This document shows, piece after piece, positions 1 to 7,675 of a DNA stretch of 64,000 nt (within the stretch, counting starts at the first letter, position 1; each line of letters begins with the position of its first letter). Both the position numbers and the translations under genes were made by a program. This DNA comes from Eubacterium barkeri (GTDB lineage: Bacteria; Bacillota; Clostridia; Eubacteriales; Eubacteriaceae): positions 62,001-126,000 of the forward strand of contig NZ_FNOU01000003.1 in assembly GCF_900107125.1 (NCBI RefSeq), given 5' to 3'. The notes under the pieces were generated by a model. It worked only from the letters and a program-made list of their open reading frames with translations. It ran no database searches and was not told the origin of the DNA.

Positions 1-230
1 CCCTTAATCATCTCCGTTGCCATGGAGCTGGTGGCAATGGCCGCCCCACAGCCAAAGGTTTTAAAGCTTGCATCCTCAATGATCCCATCCTCTGAGATTT
101 TAAGGTACATTTTCATAATATCGCCGCAAGCAGGACTTCCCACCTGTCCCACAGCATTGGCATCGGCCATTTCACCGACATTCTTTGGGTTTTGGAATTC
201 TTCCATAACCTTATCTGTATATTCCATCAT
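1..230 (-). CDS. iscU: IscU/NifU-type iron-sulfur scaffold protein (3' part cut by window edge)
   Basis: This is the N-terminal 76 residues of an iron-sulfur assembly scaffold. Visible are the family hallmarks: Cys35 and Asp37 in SPACGD, and Cys61 in FKTFGCGAAIATSS. In IscU/NifU proteins these Cys/Asp residues, plus a third Cys beyond this edge, hold the nascent [2Fe-2S] or [4Fe-4S] cluster before transfer to apoproteins. The first of two consecutive ATG codons is taken as the start because GGAGG lies about 9 bases upstream. It follows iscS by about 65 bp on the same strand, so cysteine desulfurase and scaffold are probably one operon under the Rrf2 regulator at 1546. The identity is secure; only the length is unknown. 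Confidence 0.93.
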   Translation of the reverse strand, partial: MMEYTDKVMEEFQNPKNVGEMADANAVGQVGSPACGDIMKMYLKISEDGIIEDASFKTFGCGAAIATSSMATEMIK

Positions 231-295
231 TGTATTGTTCCTCCAATTTTTCTTTATTTTTCAGCATTTCATTTTTTATTAAATTTCAACTATTT

Positions 296-1501
296 CTAAT
301 GATGATGGTGTCCATGATCGTACACGGCGTCATCAATGGGGGTACTGGCATCAACGGGTGACATCATACGGAGGCGTTCAATAATGGTGACCAGATTGTC
401 CACCACAAAATCGATATCCTCCCTGGTAGTATGTCGGCCGATGGTCAGCCTGAGGGAGCCATGGGCTATTCCAGCGGGCAGGCCAATGGCTAAAAGCACA
501 TGGGAGGGGTCCAGAGAACCCGAGGTACATGCCGATCCACTGGATCCAGCTACCCCAATGAGGTCTAAGCTCAACAGAATGGACTCCCCTTCAATGTATT
601 CAAAGCAGAAATTTGCATTGCCAGGCAGACGCTGGGTTGGATGTCCGTTTAAACGCACCTGGGGAATTTTGGTCATGACCCCTTCAATGAGGGCATCCCT
701 CAAATCCTTCATATGCGTAATGTTCGCATCCATTTCTTCATGGGCTAACTCAGCGGCTTTACCAAATCCTACAATAGCAGGGGTGTTTTCCGTTCCAGCA
801 CGGCGTCTGCGTTCCTGGGCTCCGCCGTCGATTAAATTTTCAATGGGAACACCCTTTCGGATGTACAGGGCGCCAACTCCTTTGGGGCCGTAAATCTTAT
901 GGCTGGACAGGGACATTAAATCAACATTCAGGTCCTTTACGTCAAGGGGAATGTTCCCCAGGGCCTGGACCGCATCGGTATGGAAGATAATCCCTTTGGG
1001 CTTGACGATTTCGGCAATGGCCTTAATGGGCTCCACCGTCCCAATTTCATTGTTGGCAAACATAATGGACACCAGGATGGTCTCATCCCGGATGGCAGCT
1101 TTTAAATCCTCCAGGGAAATGAGCCCATATTCATCCACTGGCAGATAGGTCACTTCAAAACCCTCCCGTTCCAGTGTCTGACAAGTGTGCAGCACTGCGT
1201 GGTGTTCAATTGTCGTGGTGATAATATGGTTCCCTTTTTTTCTGTTTTTTCGGGCAACCCCTTTAATCGCCCAGTTATCCGATTCAGAACCGCCAGCAGT
1301 GAAATACACTTCTTTGGGATCCGCACCAATAATATCAGCGACCTGGCGCCTGGCGTTTTCCACTGCCCGCTTGGCTTCGTGTCCTTCCTGATATACGGAT
1401 GAGGGATTACCATAGTATTCAGAGAAATAGGGAAGCATCTCTGGCAGTACCCGTTCATCCACCGGTGTGGTAGCCGCATTGTCTAAATATATCCGTTTCA
1501 T
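296..1501 (-). CDS. iscS: cysteine desulfurase, IscS/NifS class
   Basis: This PLP enzyme takes sulfur from L-cysteine and passes it as persulfide to the scaffold encoded next door. The 401 residues match IscS length. The N-terminus YLDNAATTPVD is typical, the PLP lysine is Lys202 in SLSSHKIYGPKG, and the sulfur-carrying loop is GSSGSACTSGS with active Cys325, the group I (IscS/NifS) loop. An odd feature is the C-terminal tail ending HGHHHH just before the stop: it is genomic, in frame, and could bind a metal or modify contact with IscU, but no function is shown. Order regulator-iscS-iscU on the minus strand is the usual isc layout without hscBA or fdx in view. Confidence 0.96.
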   Translation of the reverse strand: MKRIYLDNAATTPVDERVLPEMLPYFSEYYGNPSSVYQEGHEAKRAVENARRQVADIIGADPKEVYFTAGGSESDNWAIKGVARKNRKKGNHIITTTIEHHAVLHTCQTLEREGFEVTYLPVDEYGLISLEDLKAAIRDETILVSIMFANNEIGTVEPIKAIAEIVKPKGIIFHTDAVQALGNIPLDVKDLNVDLMSLSSHKIYGPKGVGALYIRKGVPIENLIDGGAQERRRRAGTENTPAIVGFGKAAELAHEEMDANITHMKDLRDALIEGVMTKIPQVRLNGHPTQRLPGNANFCFEYIEGESILLSLDLIGVAGSSGSACTSGSLDPSHVLLAIGLPAGIAHGSLRLTIGRHTTREDIDFVVDNLVTIIERLRMMSPVDASTPIDDAVYDHGHHHH

Positions 1502-1545
1502 AAGTCTAACACCTCTTTCAATACCTCTATCTTAATTGATTTATC

Positions 1546-1980
1546 TTAATCTTCTACTGGTAAAACCGCCCCACTCTGGATCAGTAAATCCGCCAAGGTC
1601 CGATGGTCAATAATCCCCCGGATGCTCTCCTGGACTTCCATCCACAATCCCCGGGTGACACAATCCGCAGATTTTTTACATACAAAACCCTTGGGGCCCC
1701 CAACACATTCGGCCAATTCAATGGGCCCCTCTAATGCGTCAATAATCTGTCCCACCGTGATCTCTGCCGGTGGTCTGGACAACTGATAGCCGCCGCGGGC
1801 ACCACGCAAGCTTTTAATGAGTCCTGATTTTTTCAGGGCTGAAAATAATTGCTCCATGTAGGCGTTGGAGAAGTCCTGAATAGCCGAAATCTCTTTAATC
1901 GATATGGGTCCGTCACCATAACGCCGGGCTAATTCGTACATAGCCAACACGCCATATCGGCCTTTTGTCGACAATCGCAT
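1546..1980 (-). CDS. iscR: Rrf2-family regulator, IscR-type
   Basis: A 144-residue winged-helix regulator beginning MRLSTKGRYG, the standard start of IscR/CymR-type Rrf2 proteins. The helix-turn-helix lies around residues 25-60 and the wing is RGARGGYQLSRP. Three cysteines, Cys92, Cys101 and Cys107, sit in the cluster-binding region, so it may carry an iron-sulfur cluster and report cluster status. The ATG at 1980 was chosen over an upstream in-frame start because AAGGAGGAAGACG precedes it and the Rrf2 family starts exactly here. It is the first gene of the isc operon, with its own strong promoter and a palindrome just downstream of it, which suggests autoregulation. CymR-like control of cysteine metabolism is a possible alternative. 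Confidence 0.9.
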   Translation of the reverse strand: MRLSTKGRYGVLAMYELARRYGDGPISIKEISAIQDFSNAYMEQLFSALKKSGLIKSLRGARGGYQLSRPPAEITVGQIIDALEGPIELAECVGGPKGFVCKKSADCVTRGLWMEVQESIRGIIDHRTLADLLIQSGAVLPVED

Positions 1981-1998
1981 TCGTCTTCCTCCTTTATT

Positions 1999-2015
1999 CC
2001 TAGTATTCCACTTGG
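1999..2015 (-). promoter_or_regulatory. inverted repeat, candidate Rrf2/IscR operator
   Basis: On the minus strand the sequence reads CCAAGT-GGAAT-ACTAGG, two 6-base arms with one mismatch around a 5-base centre. It lies just after the predicted transcription start and ahead of the ribosome site, a good place for autorepression by the adjacent Rrf2 protein. Binding is inferred. Confidence 0.5.
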
Positions 2016-2025
2016 ATTTAAGGGT

Positions 2026-2053
2026 ATTATAACACGTTTCACCAATGTTGCAA
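2026..2053 (-). promoter_or_regulatory. sigma-A-type promoter of the isc operon
   Basis: On the minus strand a TTGCAA -35 element (2053-2048) and a perfect TATAAT -10 element (2031-2026) are 16 bp apart, upstream of the Rrf2 gene at 1980. Confidence 0.75.
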
Positions 2054-2080
2054 GCCCTTGGATTGTTTTTTCTCAAAAAT

Positions 2081-2124
2081 TAAGAAAAACGGAGGATTCG
2101 AACCCATCGGCTCGACCTCCGTTT
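2081..2124 (-). terminator. rho-independent terminator of the NERD-HRDC gene
   Basis: A perfect 9-bp stem, AAACGGAGG at 2087-2095 with CCTCCGTTT at 2116-2124, is followed on the minus strand by TTTTTCTTAATTTTT. It lies between the stop at 2135 and the promoter of the isc operon. The loop contains a GGTTCGAATCC string like a tRNA T-loop, but no tRNA folds here. Confidence 0.8.
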
Positions 2125-2134
2125 AAAATAGTCA

Positions 2135-3217
2135 TTAACTCGGTGCATGTTTAACCATCGTGATGATGGCATTACCATAAGTATGACAGCGATCTGCGTT
2201 AAATCCAGGAATCGTTCGCAGCTCCTTTAAGGTTTGGGGCTTCATATTCACAATGCCATCCAGGGCCCGATTGTCAAAGATTTCAAAGACTGAAATCCGT
2301 TGGGCATCTGCCTGCTGCTTACGCCACAACACCAGAGCGTCCCGTAGAGCCAGCTCTGAACGGGTAAATCGGTCTTCAGGACGATATTTTTTAATGTGAC
2401 GGGCCTCCCGGATTTTCTCCCGTTCCTCCGAAGACAGCTCCGTCAGAACATCCCCGGTCACTGCCCGTGCCTCTTTACAGGCACTTTCCTCCTGACGCTT
2501 TGCCTCCCGGGCTGCTTCCATTTCTTCCTTTAAGGCCTGAAGCCGGACCTCCAGCTGGTCGGATTTTTCAAGGACATCCAGGACCTGTTCAAACTGCGTC
2601 ATTTCCTCTGCGGAGAAAACCGGATCAGAGACCATCATATCCTTTTCCAGTACACGGGTGAAATCCTTGGTGTTCACCACCCGGGCATTCCCAGTAATCT
2701 CAACGGAGCGTAGCTCGCACCGATCACTGAATACCACATAAGATTTATAAAAACTCCCATCCGTACTTGGGAAAAAGGCCATAAGATCTGTAATCGCCCC
2801 ATCATTTTCCCAAATGGGATTTTCCACAAAATCACGCTCATCCGTTGCAATAAAATGGGTCCACCAGTGGCTTTCCTCCCGACCGAGAATCCATCCCTCC
2901 ATATCCATGTAGTTAAAGACATAAATACCTGAAGCACAAAGCATCACCAGGGACAAAACCGCCGTGCTGCCATCCTCCCGAGGGACATATAGATTCGTGT
3001 AAACCTTGCTTTTCCCAACATCGATGGCTTCGATCATCTGGCTGAGCATTTGTTCACTGGGATTATCCTGACTAAAATCAATGACAGGTATGAGCACTTC
3101 TGCTTTTTCTTTTTTAGACTCCGTAACGCTAAGCTTCTTTTTCGTTATAAAAACAATGACTCCAACGATGACGATGAGTATTGCAAAATAGACGATTCCT
3201 AAAACTGGTGAAATCAT
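2135..3217 (-). CDS. membrane-anchored NERD-HRDC domain protein
   Basis: A 360-residue protein with one N-terminal membrane helix (about residues 5-24), then a NERD-like (nuclease-related) region near residues 65-180 with the pattern VYTNLYVP...ASGIYVFNYMDMEGWILG, a charged helical stretch (about 215-260), and a C-terminal HRDC domain (about 290-355, with LDGIVNMKPQTLKELRTIPGF). NERD domains resemble restriction-type nucleases and HRDC domains often bind nucleic acid. The usual acidic and E-x-K residues of active NERD nucleases are not evident after GIYVF, so it may be non-catalytic. A TATAAT-like -10 (3251-3246) and an AAAGGAG ribosome site precede the start. The role is unknown. Confidence 0.7.
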   Translation of the reverse strand: MISPVLGIVYFAILIVIVGVIVFITKKKLSVTESKKEKAEVLIPVIDFSQDNPSEQMLSQMIEAIDVGKSKVYTNLYVPREDGSTAVLSLVMLCASGIYVFNYMDMEGWILGREESHWWTHFIATDERDFVENPIWENDGAITDLMAFFPSTDGSFYKSYVVFSDRCELRSVEITGNARVVNTKDFTRVLEKDMMVSDPVFSAEEMTQFEQVLDVLEKSDQLEVRLQALKEEMEAAREAKRQEESACKEARAVTGDVLTELSSEEREKIREARHIKKYRPEDRFTRSELALRDALVLWRKQQADAQRISVFEIFDNRALDGIVNMKPQTLKELRTIPGFNADRCHTYGNAIITMVKHAPS

Positions 3218-3272
3218 GGTTTTCTCCTTTTTTCAAGATGTACTCATTATATCATAAAACCATAATCATAGA

Positions 3273-3713
3273 TTAACTTTCTTTCTTGATTTTATTGGGA
3301 ACCGGCAGTGATTGCGCCTTGGATTTAGATTCCTCATCAAAGGTTGACACATAAAGATATTTGCGAATGCCAAAGAGAATGGCGATCCCAATGATACATA
3401 ATAGATATTCCAGTGCCGATGCGTGTTCCACCACTAACTGACGGGCGATGGAGAATAAAAGAATCTCAATCACTGAGCCTGGGGTTTGCTTGATCAGCAT
3501 TTTTAAAAATTCAACCCCAATGATCACACTAAAGGCCTTTCCTAAGAAATCGGAAAGTCCAAAGATATCTGCATCCGTCTGAATGATTCCCGTATATAAC
3601 TGTAATCCTAAGGCGACCAATGCTGCCAACAATGCAATAATTAACATCACTGCAATGATGAGCTCAAAATAATAAACGAAATGTAACACTTTTTGAAAAA
3701 ACTTATTTGTCAT
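3273..3713 (-). CDS. PsiE-like four-helix membrane protein
   Basis: A 146-residue integral membrane protein with about four hydrophobic segments (residues 12-38, 58-72, 80-95, 98-118). The pattern GVEFLKMLIKQTP followed by SIARQLVVEH matches the PsiE family (phosphate-starvation-inducible E), whose biochemical role is not known. It is a single gene on the minus strand, 55 bp upstream of the NERD-HRDC gene with a terminator only after the latter, so they may be co-transcribed. The acidic and lysine-rich tail is predicted cytoplasmic. The family call rests on these motifs and on size; no function can be given. Confidence 0.65.
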   Translation of the reverse strand: MTNKFFQKVLHFVYYFELIIAVMLIIALLAALVALGLQLYTGIIQTDADIFGLSDFLGKAFSVIIGVEFLKMLIKQTPGSVIEILLFSIARQLVVEHASALEYLLCIIGIAILFGIRKYLYVSTFDEESKSKAQSLPVPNKIKKES

Positions 3714-3799
3714 ACGACGTACGATCTTCCCTTCTCTGCTGAATTTACTGCGTCTTCTTTTATTATCTAATTTGTAAGCGTTATGTCAAGTGGAATTAT

Positions 3800-3828
3800 T
3801 TGACATGCCTCTTTTTATTCTGTATAAT
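3800..3828 (+). promoter_or_regulatory. consensus sigma-A promoter of the SRP RNA
   Basis: Perfect TTGACA (3800-3805) and TATAAT (3823-3828) separated by exactly 17 bp. Transcription would start near 3835, right at the 5' end of the SRP RNA. It is the strongest-looking promoter in the window, as expected for an abundant stable RNA. Confidence 0.9.
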
Positions 3829-3835
3829 AAGTAAA

Positions 3836-4104
3836 TCACACTAGACGGGGAGGTAGCGGTGCCCTGTAACCTGCAATCCGCTATAGCAGGGTTGAATTCC
3901 CCAAAGAGGTTCCATTTTTTAGAGTCTGCCGGTATCAAGTGGTGTTGACGTTTGGACCCTCCGCAATAAAAACTTATGAACCCTGTCAGATCCGGAAGGA
4001 AGCAGCAGTAAGTAAGACCTTTTATGTGCCGGAGGATTATCTGAATTGAGCTAACTGATAGTGTAACGTCTGAAGGATGTCTATCGATGCGGGGTGTGTG
4101 TGTT
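3836..4104 (+). ncRNA. ffs: signal recognition particle RNA, long Firmicutes form
   Basis: The RNA core of the signal recognition particle that binds Ffh and targets membrane and secreted proteins. The Alu-domain signature GGGGAGGTAGCGGTGCCCTG is at about 3846-3865, and the apical S-domain helix 8 signature CCTGTCAGATCCGGAAGGAA lies at about 3980-4000, followed by GCAGCAGTAAG. GAGCTAACTGATAGTGTAACG in the 3' part matches the Bacillus/Clostridium long form. The ends (CACAC near 3838 and GTGTG near 4098) pair to close the molecule and a run of T follows at 4103-4107. Exact ends are estimated within several bases. Its 3' end abuts the convergent Nudix gene, whose stop codon is at 4111. Confidence 0.95.
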
Positions 4105-4110
4105 TTTATT

Positions 4111-4722
4111 TCAATCGATTTTCGATATCCAGGTCTCATCCCGGTAGGCGGCGTAACACATTTCCACAGTATCTTTTGTAATACGGTGGGACAAGGGGGG
4201 TAAGGTCTCTAACGAAAAGAAATCCGCTGCTTCAGTCTCAATATTCTCCATAAAATGCCCGCCTTCTATGTCACAAAGCATAAAAACCTTATAAATTGAA
4301 AAAGGACAATTTTTTTGGCTTCTTAGCCAGTCCATCATTGCCACCAGACGGGTTGCGTGAACCACCATTCCGGCTTCCTCCCGTACTTCTTTCTCAACAT
4401 TTTCTTTAACGGATAGACCAATATCTGCCCAGCCTCCGGGCATGGACCATTTTCCATCCTGTGTCTCTTTCACCAACAGAATCTGATCATTCTTAAAAAT
4501 AGCCCCACGGACATCTACCTTTGGTGTCTGGTAGCCCGTTTCATTGCAAAACAAGTCTTTAATCTGATGAGTATCCACCTCTGTGTACGTTTCTAAAATT
4601 TCGATGGACAACGCCCGAAAGGCCTCATATCGTTCAATATCAAATTGATTATCACAATAAGCCAGTCCGCATTGGGACAGGGACTGAATTTTTTTTGCCC
4701 AAGTGAGCCATTTTTCTTCCAT
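4111..4722 (-). CDS. Nudix hydrolase with N-terminal NUDIX_N-type domain
   Basis: A 203-residue hydrolase of nucleoside-diphosphate-linked substrates. The first 60 residues form the helical N-terminal region of the YjhB-like group (ADP-ribose or related substrates). The Nudix box runs from about residue 96 to 119, GGWADIGLSVKENVEKEV then REEAG; the catalytic REEAG part is intact, while the first Glu of the general box is Leu, as is common in this subgroup. GAAGGAAGATCAT precedes the ATG at 4722. It is divergent from the desulfoferrodoxin gene and convergent with the SRP RNA. A housekeeping or ADP-ribose role is likely; the substrate cannot be read from sequence. Confidence 0.85.
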   Translation of the reverse strand: MEEKWLTWAKKIQSLSQCGLAYCDNQFDIERYEAFRALSIEILETYTEVDTHQIKDLFCNETGYQTPKVDVRGAIFKNDQILLVKETQDGKWSMPGGWADIGLSVKENVEKEVREEAGMVVHATRLVAMMDWLRSQKNCPFSIYKVFMLCDIEGGHFMENIETEAADFFSLETLPPLSHRITKDTVEMCYAAYRDETWISKID

Positions 4723-4788
4723 ATGATCTTCCTTCTTTAAAATTATTTTAAATAAAACCGTTTTTTTAATGCTTTTTAAGAAACTCTA

Positions 4789-4797
4789 TGCTATACT
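4789..4797 (+). promoter_or_regulatory. extended -10 promoter of the desulfoferrodoxin gene
   Basis: TG-C-TATACT at 4789-4797, an extended -10 element with no good -35, 37 bp upstream of the ATG at 4834, which has AGAGGAGG as ribosome site. Confidence 0.55.
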
Positions 4798-4833
4798 AAA
4801 AGCAATCATTAACTCATAGAGGAGGTCAATTAA

Positions 4834-5217
4834 ATGTGTGAACCAAGATTCTACCGTTGCGCACACTGTGGCAATATCTTAGGGATTGTCAATGATGGAG
4901 GTGTTACCCCCATTTGTTGTGGTGAAAAAATGACTTTATTAAACCCCAATACCACGGATGGTGCCCATGAAAAACATGTCCCTGTTATTACCGTTGATGG
5001 CAATTTAGTCACTGTTGATGTTGGAAGCGTTGCTCATCCGATGCAGGTTGAACATTACATTCAGTGGATTTGTCTGGAAACTGCAGAAGGCAACCAGCGC
5101 AAATGCCTCAAACCGGGTGATGAACCTAAAGCAACCTTTGCTCTGGCACCTGGCGACAAAGCTATTGCTGCTTACGAATATTGTAACCTACACGGTTTAT
5201 GGAAAGCAATGGTATAG
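4834..5217 (+). CDS. dfx: desulfoferrodoxin, two-iron superoxide reductase
   Basis: This cytoplasmic enzyme reduces superoxide to hydrogen peroxide without making O2, a key anaerobe defence. The 127 residues match class I proteins. Center I (rubredoxin-like Fe(Cys)4) is Cys9, Cys12, Cys28 and Cys29. Center II, the catalytic Fe(His)4Cys site, is His48, His68, His74, His120 and Cys117, with the conserved Glu46-Lys47 of HEKHVP beside it. All ligands are present. The gene stands alone between an extended -10 promoter and a strong terminator. Electrons normally come from rubredoxin, so the rubredoxin domain at 61-63 kb and the flavodiiron gene belong to the same physiology. Confidence 0.97.
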   Translation: MCEPRFYRCAHCGNILGIVNDGGVTPICCGEKMTLLNPNTTDGAHEKHVPVITVDGNLVTVDVGSVAHPMQVEHYIQWICLETAEGNQRKCLKPGDEPKATFALAPGDKAIAAYEYCNLHGLWKAMV

Positions 5218-5252
5218 TATACTATTTTTAAATGAAACGATCTGAGAAGAAG

Positions 5253-5289
5253 AAACCCCCCGCAATCTTAAAGGATAGCGGAGGGTTTT
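5253..5289. terminator. bidirectional terminator between dfx and the ABC importer
   Basis: The hairpin AAACCCCCCGC (from 5253) pairs with GCGGAGGGTTT (to 5288) with one mismatch. It is flanked by T-rich sequence on the plus side and A-rich sequence on the other, so it can end both convergent transcripts. Confidence 0.85.
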
Positions 5290-5317
5290 ATGTTTTAGGA
5301 TTATTTTGTGTTTTTTC

Positions 5318-6046
5318 TTAAAGTACCATATTCAGGAAATCAATGGTTCTCTGATTCTGGGGATTGCCGAAGACATCACTGGGCTTTCCTTCTTCTACGA
5401 TGTAGCCATCATCAATAAAAACAACACGATCTGCCACTTCCCGAGCGAAGCCCATCTCATGGGTGACAACCACCATGGTCATCCCCTCCTGAGCTAAGCT
5501 TTTCATAACATTTAAAACTTCCCCAACCATTTCAGGATCAAGTGCACTGGTGGGTTCATCAAAAAGCATCACATCCGGATTCATGGCTAGCGCCCGGGCA
5601 ATGGCAACACGCTGCTGTTGACCACCAGAAAGCATTCCTGGATAAGCATCTTCTTTCTCGGACATCCCAACGCGTTTCAACAGCTTTCGCCCCACTTCTT
5701 CCGCCTGTTCCTGACTCATTAGTTTTAAAGAAATGGGTGAAAAGGTGATATTCTTAAGCACCGTCATATGGGGAAAGAGGTTGAATTGTTGGAAAACCAT
5801 CCCAATGTTTCGACGGTATAAATTGATATCTGCATGACTTCCGGTAATTTCATTGCCATCCACCACAATAGTTCCGCTGGTGGCCTCTTCCAACGCATTA
5901 ATACAACGGAGCATCGTACTTTTCCCAGAGCCGGATGGTCCGATAACACAAACAACCTCACCCTCCTCAACGGAAAAATCAATATCCTTTAAAACTTCTA
6001 ACTCACCAAAACTCTTTTTCAAATTATTAATTTCTATTTTTGCCAT
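5318..6046 (-). CDS. polar amino-acid ABC transporter ATPase (GlnQ type)
   Basis: The energy subunit of an amino-acid importer, 242 residues like GlnQ/HisP. Visible motifs are Walker [10 protein letters not shown] (about 36-44), the Q-loop [13 protein letters not shown], the signature LSGGQQQR, Walker [15 protein letters not shown] and the switch His in VVTHEMGF. The PAAT-family FPHMTVLKN pattern after the Q-loop supports polar amino acids. It overlaps the permease gene by 20 bp, so translation is coupled. It is the last gene of a binding protein-permease-ATPase operon and ends at the shared terminator. Substrate is inferred as glutamine, or another polar amino acid; exact specificity is open. 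Confidence 0.93.
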   Translation of the reverse strand: MAKIEINNLKKSFGELEVLKDIDFSVEEGEVVCVIGPSGSGKSTMLRCINALEEATSGTIVVDGNEITGSHADINLYRRNIGMVFQQFNLFPHMTVLKNITFSPISLKLMSQEQAEEVGRKLLKRVGMSEKEDAYPGMLSGGQQQRVAIARALAMNPDVMLFDEPTSALDPEMVGEVLNVMKSLAQEGMTMVVVTHEMGFAREVADRVVFIDDGYIVEEGKPSDVFGNPQNQRTIDFLNMVL

Positions 6047-6692
6047 ATTGCAGCCTCCCTTCGATATAGGATGAAATTTTCGAGAGGATCATGATAATCA
6101 CAAAGTAAATAACACCAACAATCAGCCACATCTTAAAGGATTCCAAATTATTGGCAATGATGAGCTTCCCAGCCTGGGTCAGCTCCGCCATCCCAATGAC
6201 GGAAAGAATGGAGCTATCTTTCAGCGTGATGATACACTGATTGACCAATGCCGGAATCATCGTCCGTACCGCCTGAGGTAAGATTACCTTACGCATGGCC
6301 ATCGGATAGGGTAGACCTAAACTACGGGCCGCTTCCATCTGGCCTTTAGGAACAGACTGAATCCCCCCTCTGACAAGCTCTGCCGTGTACGCCCCGGCAT
6401 TGAGACTAAGGGTAATAATCCCGGCCACAATGGCCTCCATACGGATATTAAGGGCACTGGTCATCCCAAAGTAAATAAAAAAAGCCTGAACAATCAGTGG
6501 CGTCCCCCTTATGATATCGACATATACTCTGGAAATACCTCTGAGTATCTTTTTAGGGGATACTGATAACAGGCCGAAGATTAATCCCAACACTGCTGCG
6601 ATACAGAGCGAAATCAATGTCGCTTCAACCGTGACCCATAACCCCTGCATTAAACGCGGCCAGGTCTGGATCAATAATTCAAATATATTCAC
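6027..6692 (-). CDS. polar amino-acid ABC transporter permease (HisM/GlnP family)
   Basis: The membrane subunit of the importer, about 221 residues with five likely transmembrane segments. The N-terminal part [20 protein letters not shown] is typical of the His/Glu/Gln/Arg permease family. [15 protein letters not shown] and the EAA loop [16 protein letters not shown], which contacts the ATPase, are clear. The GTG at 6692 was chosen over an in-frame ATG at 6734 because AAAGGAG sits 6 bases upstream of it and the family starts here. It lies between the binding-protein gene and the ATPase gene in one operon, overlapping the latter by 20 bp. It probably works as a homodimer because only one permease is encoded. 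Confidence 0.92.
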   Translation of the reverse strand: MNIFELLIQTWPRLMQGLWVTVEATLISLCIAAVLGLIFGLLSVSPKKILRGISRVYVDIIRGTPLIVQAFFIYFGMTSALNIRMEAIVAGIITLSLNAGAYTAELVRGGIQSVPKGQMEAARSLGLPYPMAMRKVILPQAVRTMIPALVNQCIITLKDSSILSVIGMAELTQAGKLIIANNLESFKMWLIVGVIYFVIIMILSKISSYIEGRLQYGKNRN

Positions 6693-6778
6693 AATGTCTC
6701 CTTTCCAGAACGATACGCAGTACCAGGTATCCACCCAATACTGCGTTCCGGACTTTAATATGTAATTTTCTTAATCAA

Positions 6779-7558
6779 TTATTTGGTAATATAGGTATCG
6801 ATAATTTCCTGATATTTTCCATTTTCCTTGATGTTTTTCAAGCCAGCATTAAACTTTTCAATCAGTTCAGCATTCTTACCCTTAGAAACAGCCAGGCCAT
6901 AAGGACTCCCGTTCTGGAGCTCGCCGATCATCTTAAGGGGCTGTCCCTTTGTGATGGCATAACCTAATACTGGATAATCTTCGAAGCATGCCGCTGCATT
7001 GCCAGATTTTACATCTTCATACATATTGGCAGAATCTTCAAAAGTGGTTAACGTAAACCCATATTTATCTTTAATGGAATCTGCAAATTGATATCCTTCT
7101 GTCCCTGTTTTAACGGCTACTTTCTTACCCTTAAGGTCCTCATAGGATTTGATATCGTTATTATCGGCAGCAACAGCCATCCCCACACCAGATTCAAAGT
7201 AAGGATTCGAGAAATCAAATTTCTGTTTTCTTTCATCCGTAATACTCATTCCAGCGATGACGCCATCGACCTGCTGGGATTCCAGAGCCTGAACAGCCGC
7301 ATTAAAGCCTAAGACCTTGAGTTCATATTTAAATCCCTGATCTTCTGAAATGGCTTTTAACAAATCCATATCAATCCCAACCATTTCACCTTTTTCATTT
7401 TCAAATTCAAACGGGGCAAAGGTTGTATCTGTTGCGATGACATAGGTCTTATCCCCACCATCAGAACCACTGTTGGTGCTGCCGGATGAACAGGCTGCAA
7501 GGGAACACACCATTGCCAAAACCAATACAACTATACCGATTTTTGCAAATCTCTTCAT
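6779..7558 (-). CDS. amino-acid-binding lipoprotein of the ABC importer
   Basis: A 259-residue substrate-binding lipoprotein. The signal peptide is residues 1-23 with the lipobox LAAC; Cys23 would be lipidated and hold the protein to the outer face of the membrane. A Ser/Gly-rich linker follows, then the type 2 periplasmic-binding fold: YVIATDTTFAPFEFEN, the ligand loop DGVIAGMSITDERKQKFDFS, and KKVAVKTGTEGYQFA. These resemble GlnH/ArtP-type proteins. It is first in the operon, behind a near-consensus promoter at 7596-7624, and about 90 bp ahead of the permease gene. Glutamine or a related polar amino acid is the inferred ligand. Confidence 0.93.
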   Translation of the reverse strand: MKRFAKIGIVVLVLAMVCSLAACSSGSTNSGSDGGDKTYVIATDTTFAPFEFENEKGEMVGIDMDLLKAISEDQGFKYELKVLGFNAAVQALESQQVDGVIAGMSITDERKQKFDFSNPYFESGVGMAVAADNNDIKSYEDLKGKKVAVKTGTEGYQFADSIKDKYGFTLTTFEDSANMYEDVKSGNAAACFEDYPVLGYAITKGQPLKMIGELQNGSPYGLAVSKGKNAELIEKFNAGLKNIKENGKYQEIIDTYITK

Positions 7559-7595
7559 TACAAAATCCTCCTATAAACATAAATTTATTGTTAAA

Positions 7596-7624
7596 ATTAT
7601 ACCATTATTATGTTATTGATGCAA
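7596..7624 (-). promoter_or_regulatory. sigma-A promoter of the amino-acid importer operon
   Basis: On the minus strand TTGCAT (7624-7619) and TATAAT (7601-7596) are 17 bp apart, 38 bp upstream of the start at 7558. The -35 touches the T-tract of the upstream terminator. Confidence 0.8.
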
Positions 7625-7662
7625 GAAAAAAAGGATTGGCGGCCTTTATAAGCCGCCAGTCC
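7624..7662 (-). terminator. terminator after the coiled-coil membrane protein gene
   Basis: An 11-bp stem with one mismatch, GGACTGGCGGC paired with GCCGCCAATCC (7662-7633), is followed on the minus strand by a run of seven T. It lies 14 bp beyond the stop at 7676. Confidence 0.88.
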
Positions 7663-7675
7663 CTCCGATATCTGC

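Noticed and set aside
22-282. An 86-codon plus-strand frame at the window start
   Set aside because: It is antisense to the clear IscU gene and extends into its leader.
296-319. The polyhistidine end of IscS as a cloning artefact
   Set aside because: It is followed by a natural stop, native intergenic DNA and the iscU gene, with no vector sequence.
2087-2124. A tRNA gene
   Set aside because: Only the T-loop-like string is present; there is no anticodon arm, no D arm and too little length.
3786-4139. A 117-codon minus-strand frame
   Set aside because: It lies over the SRP RNA, whose signatures and promoter are on the plus strand, and it shows no protein family.
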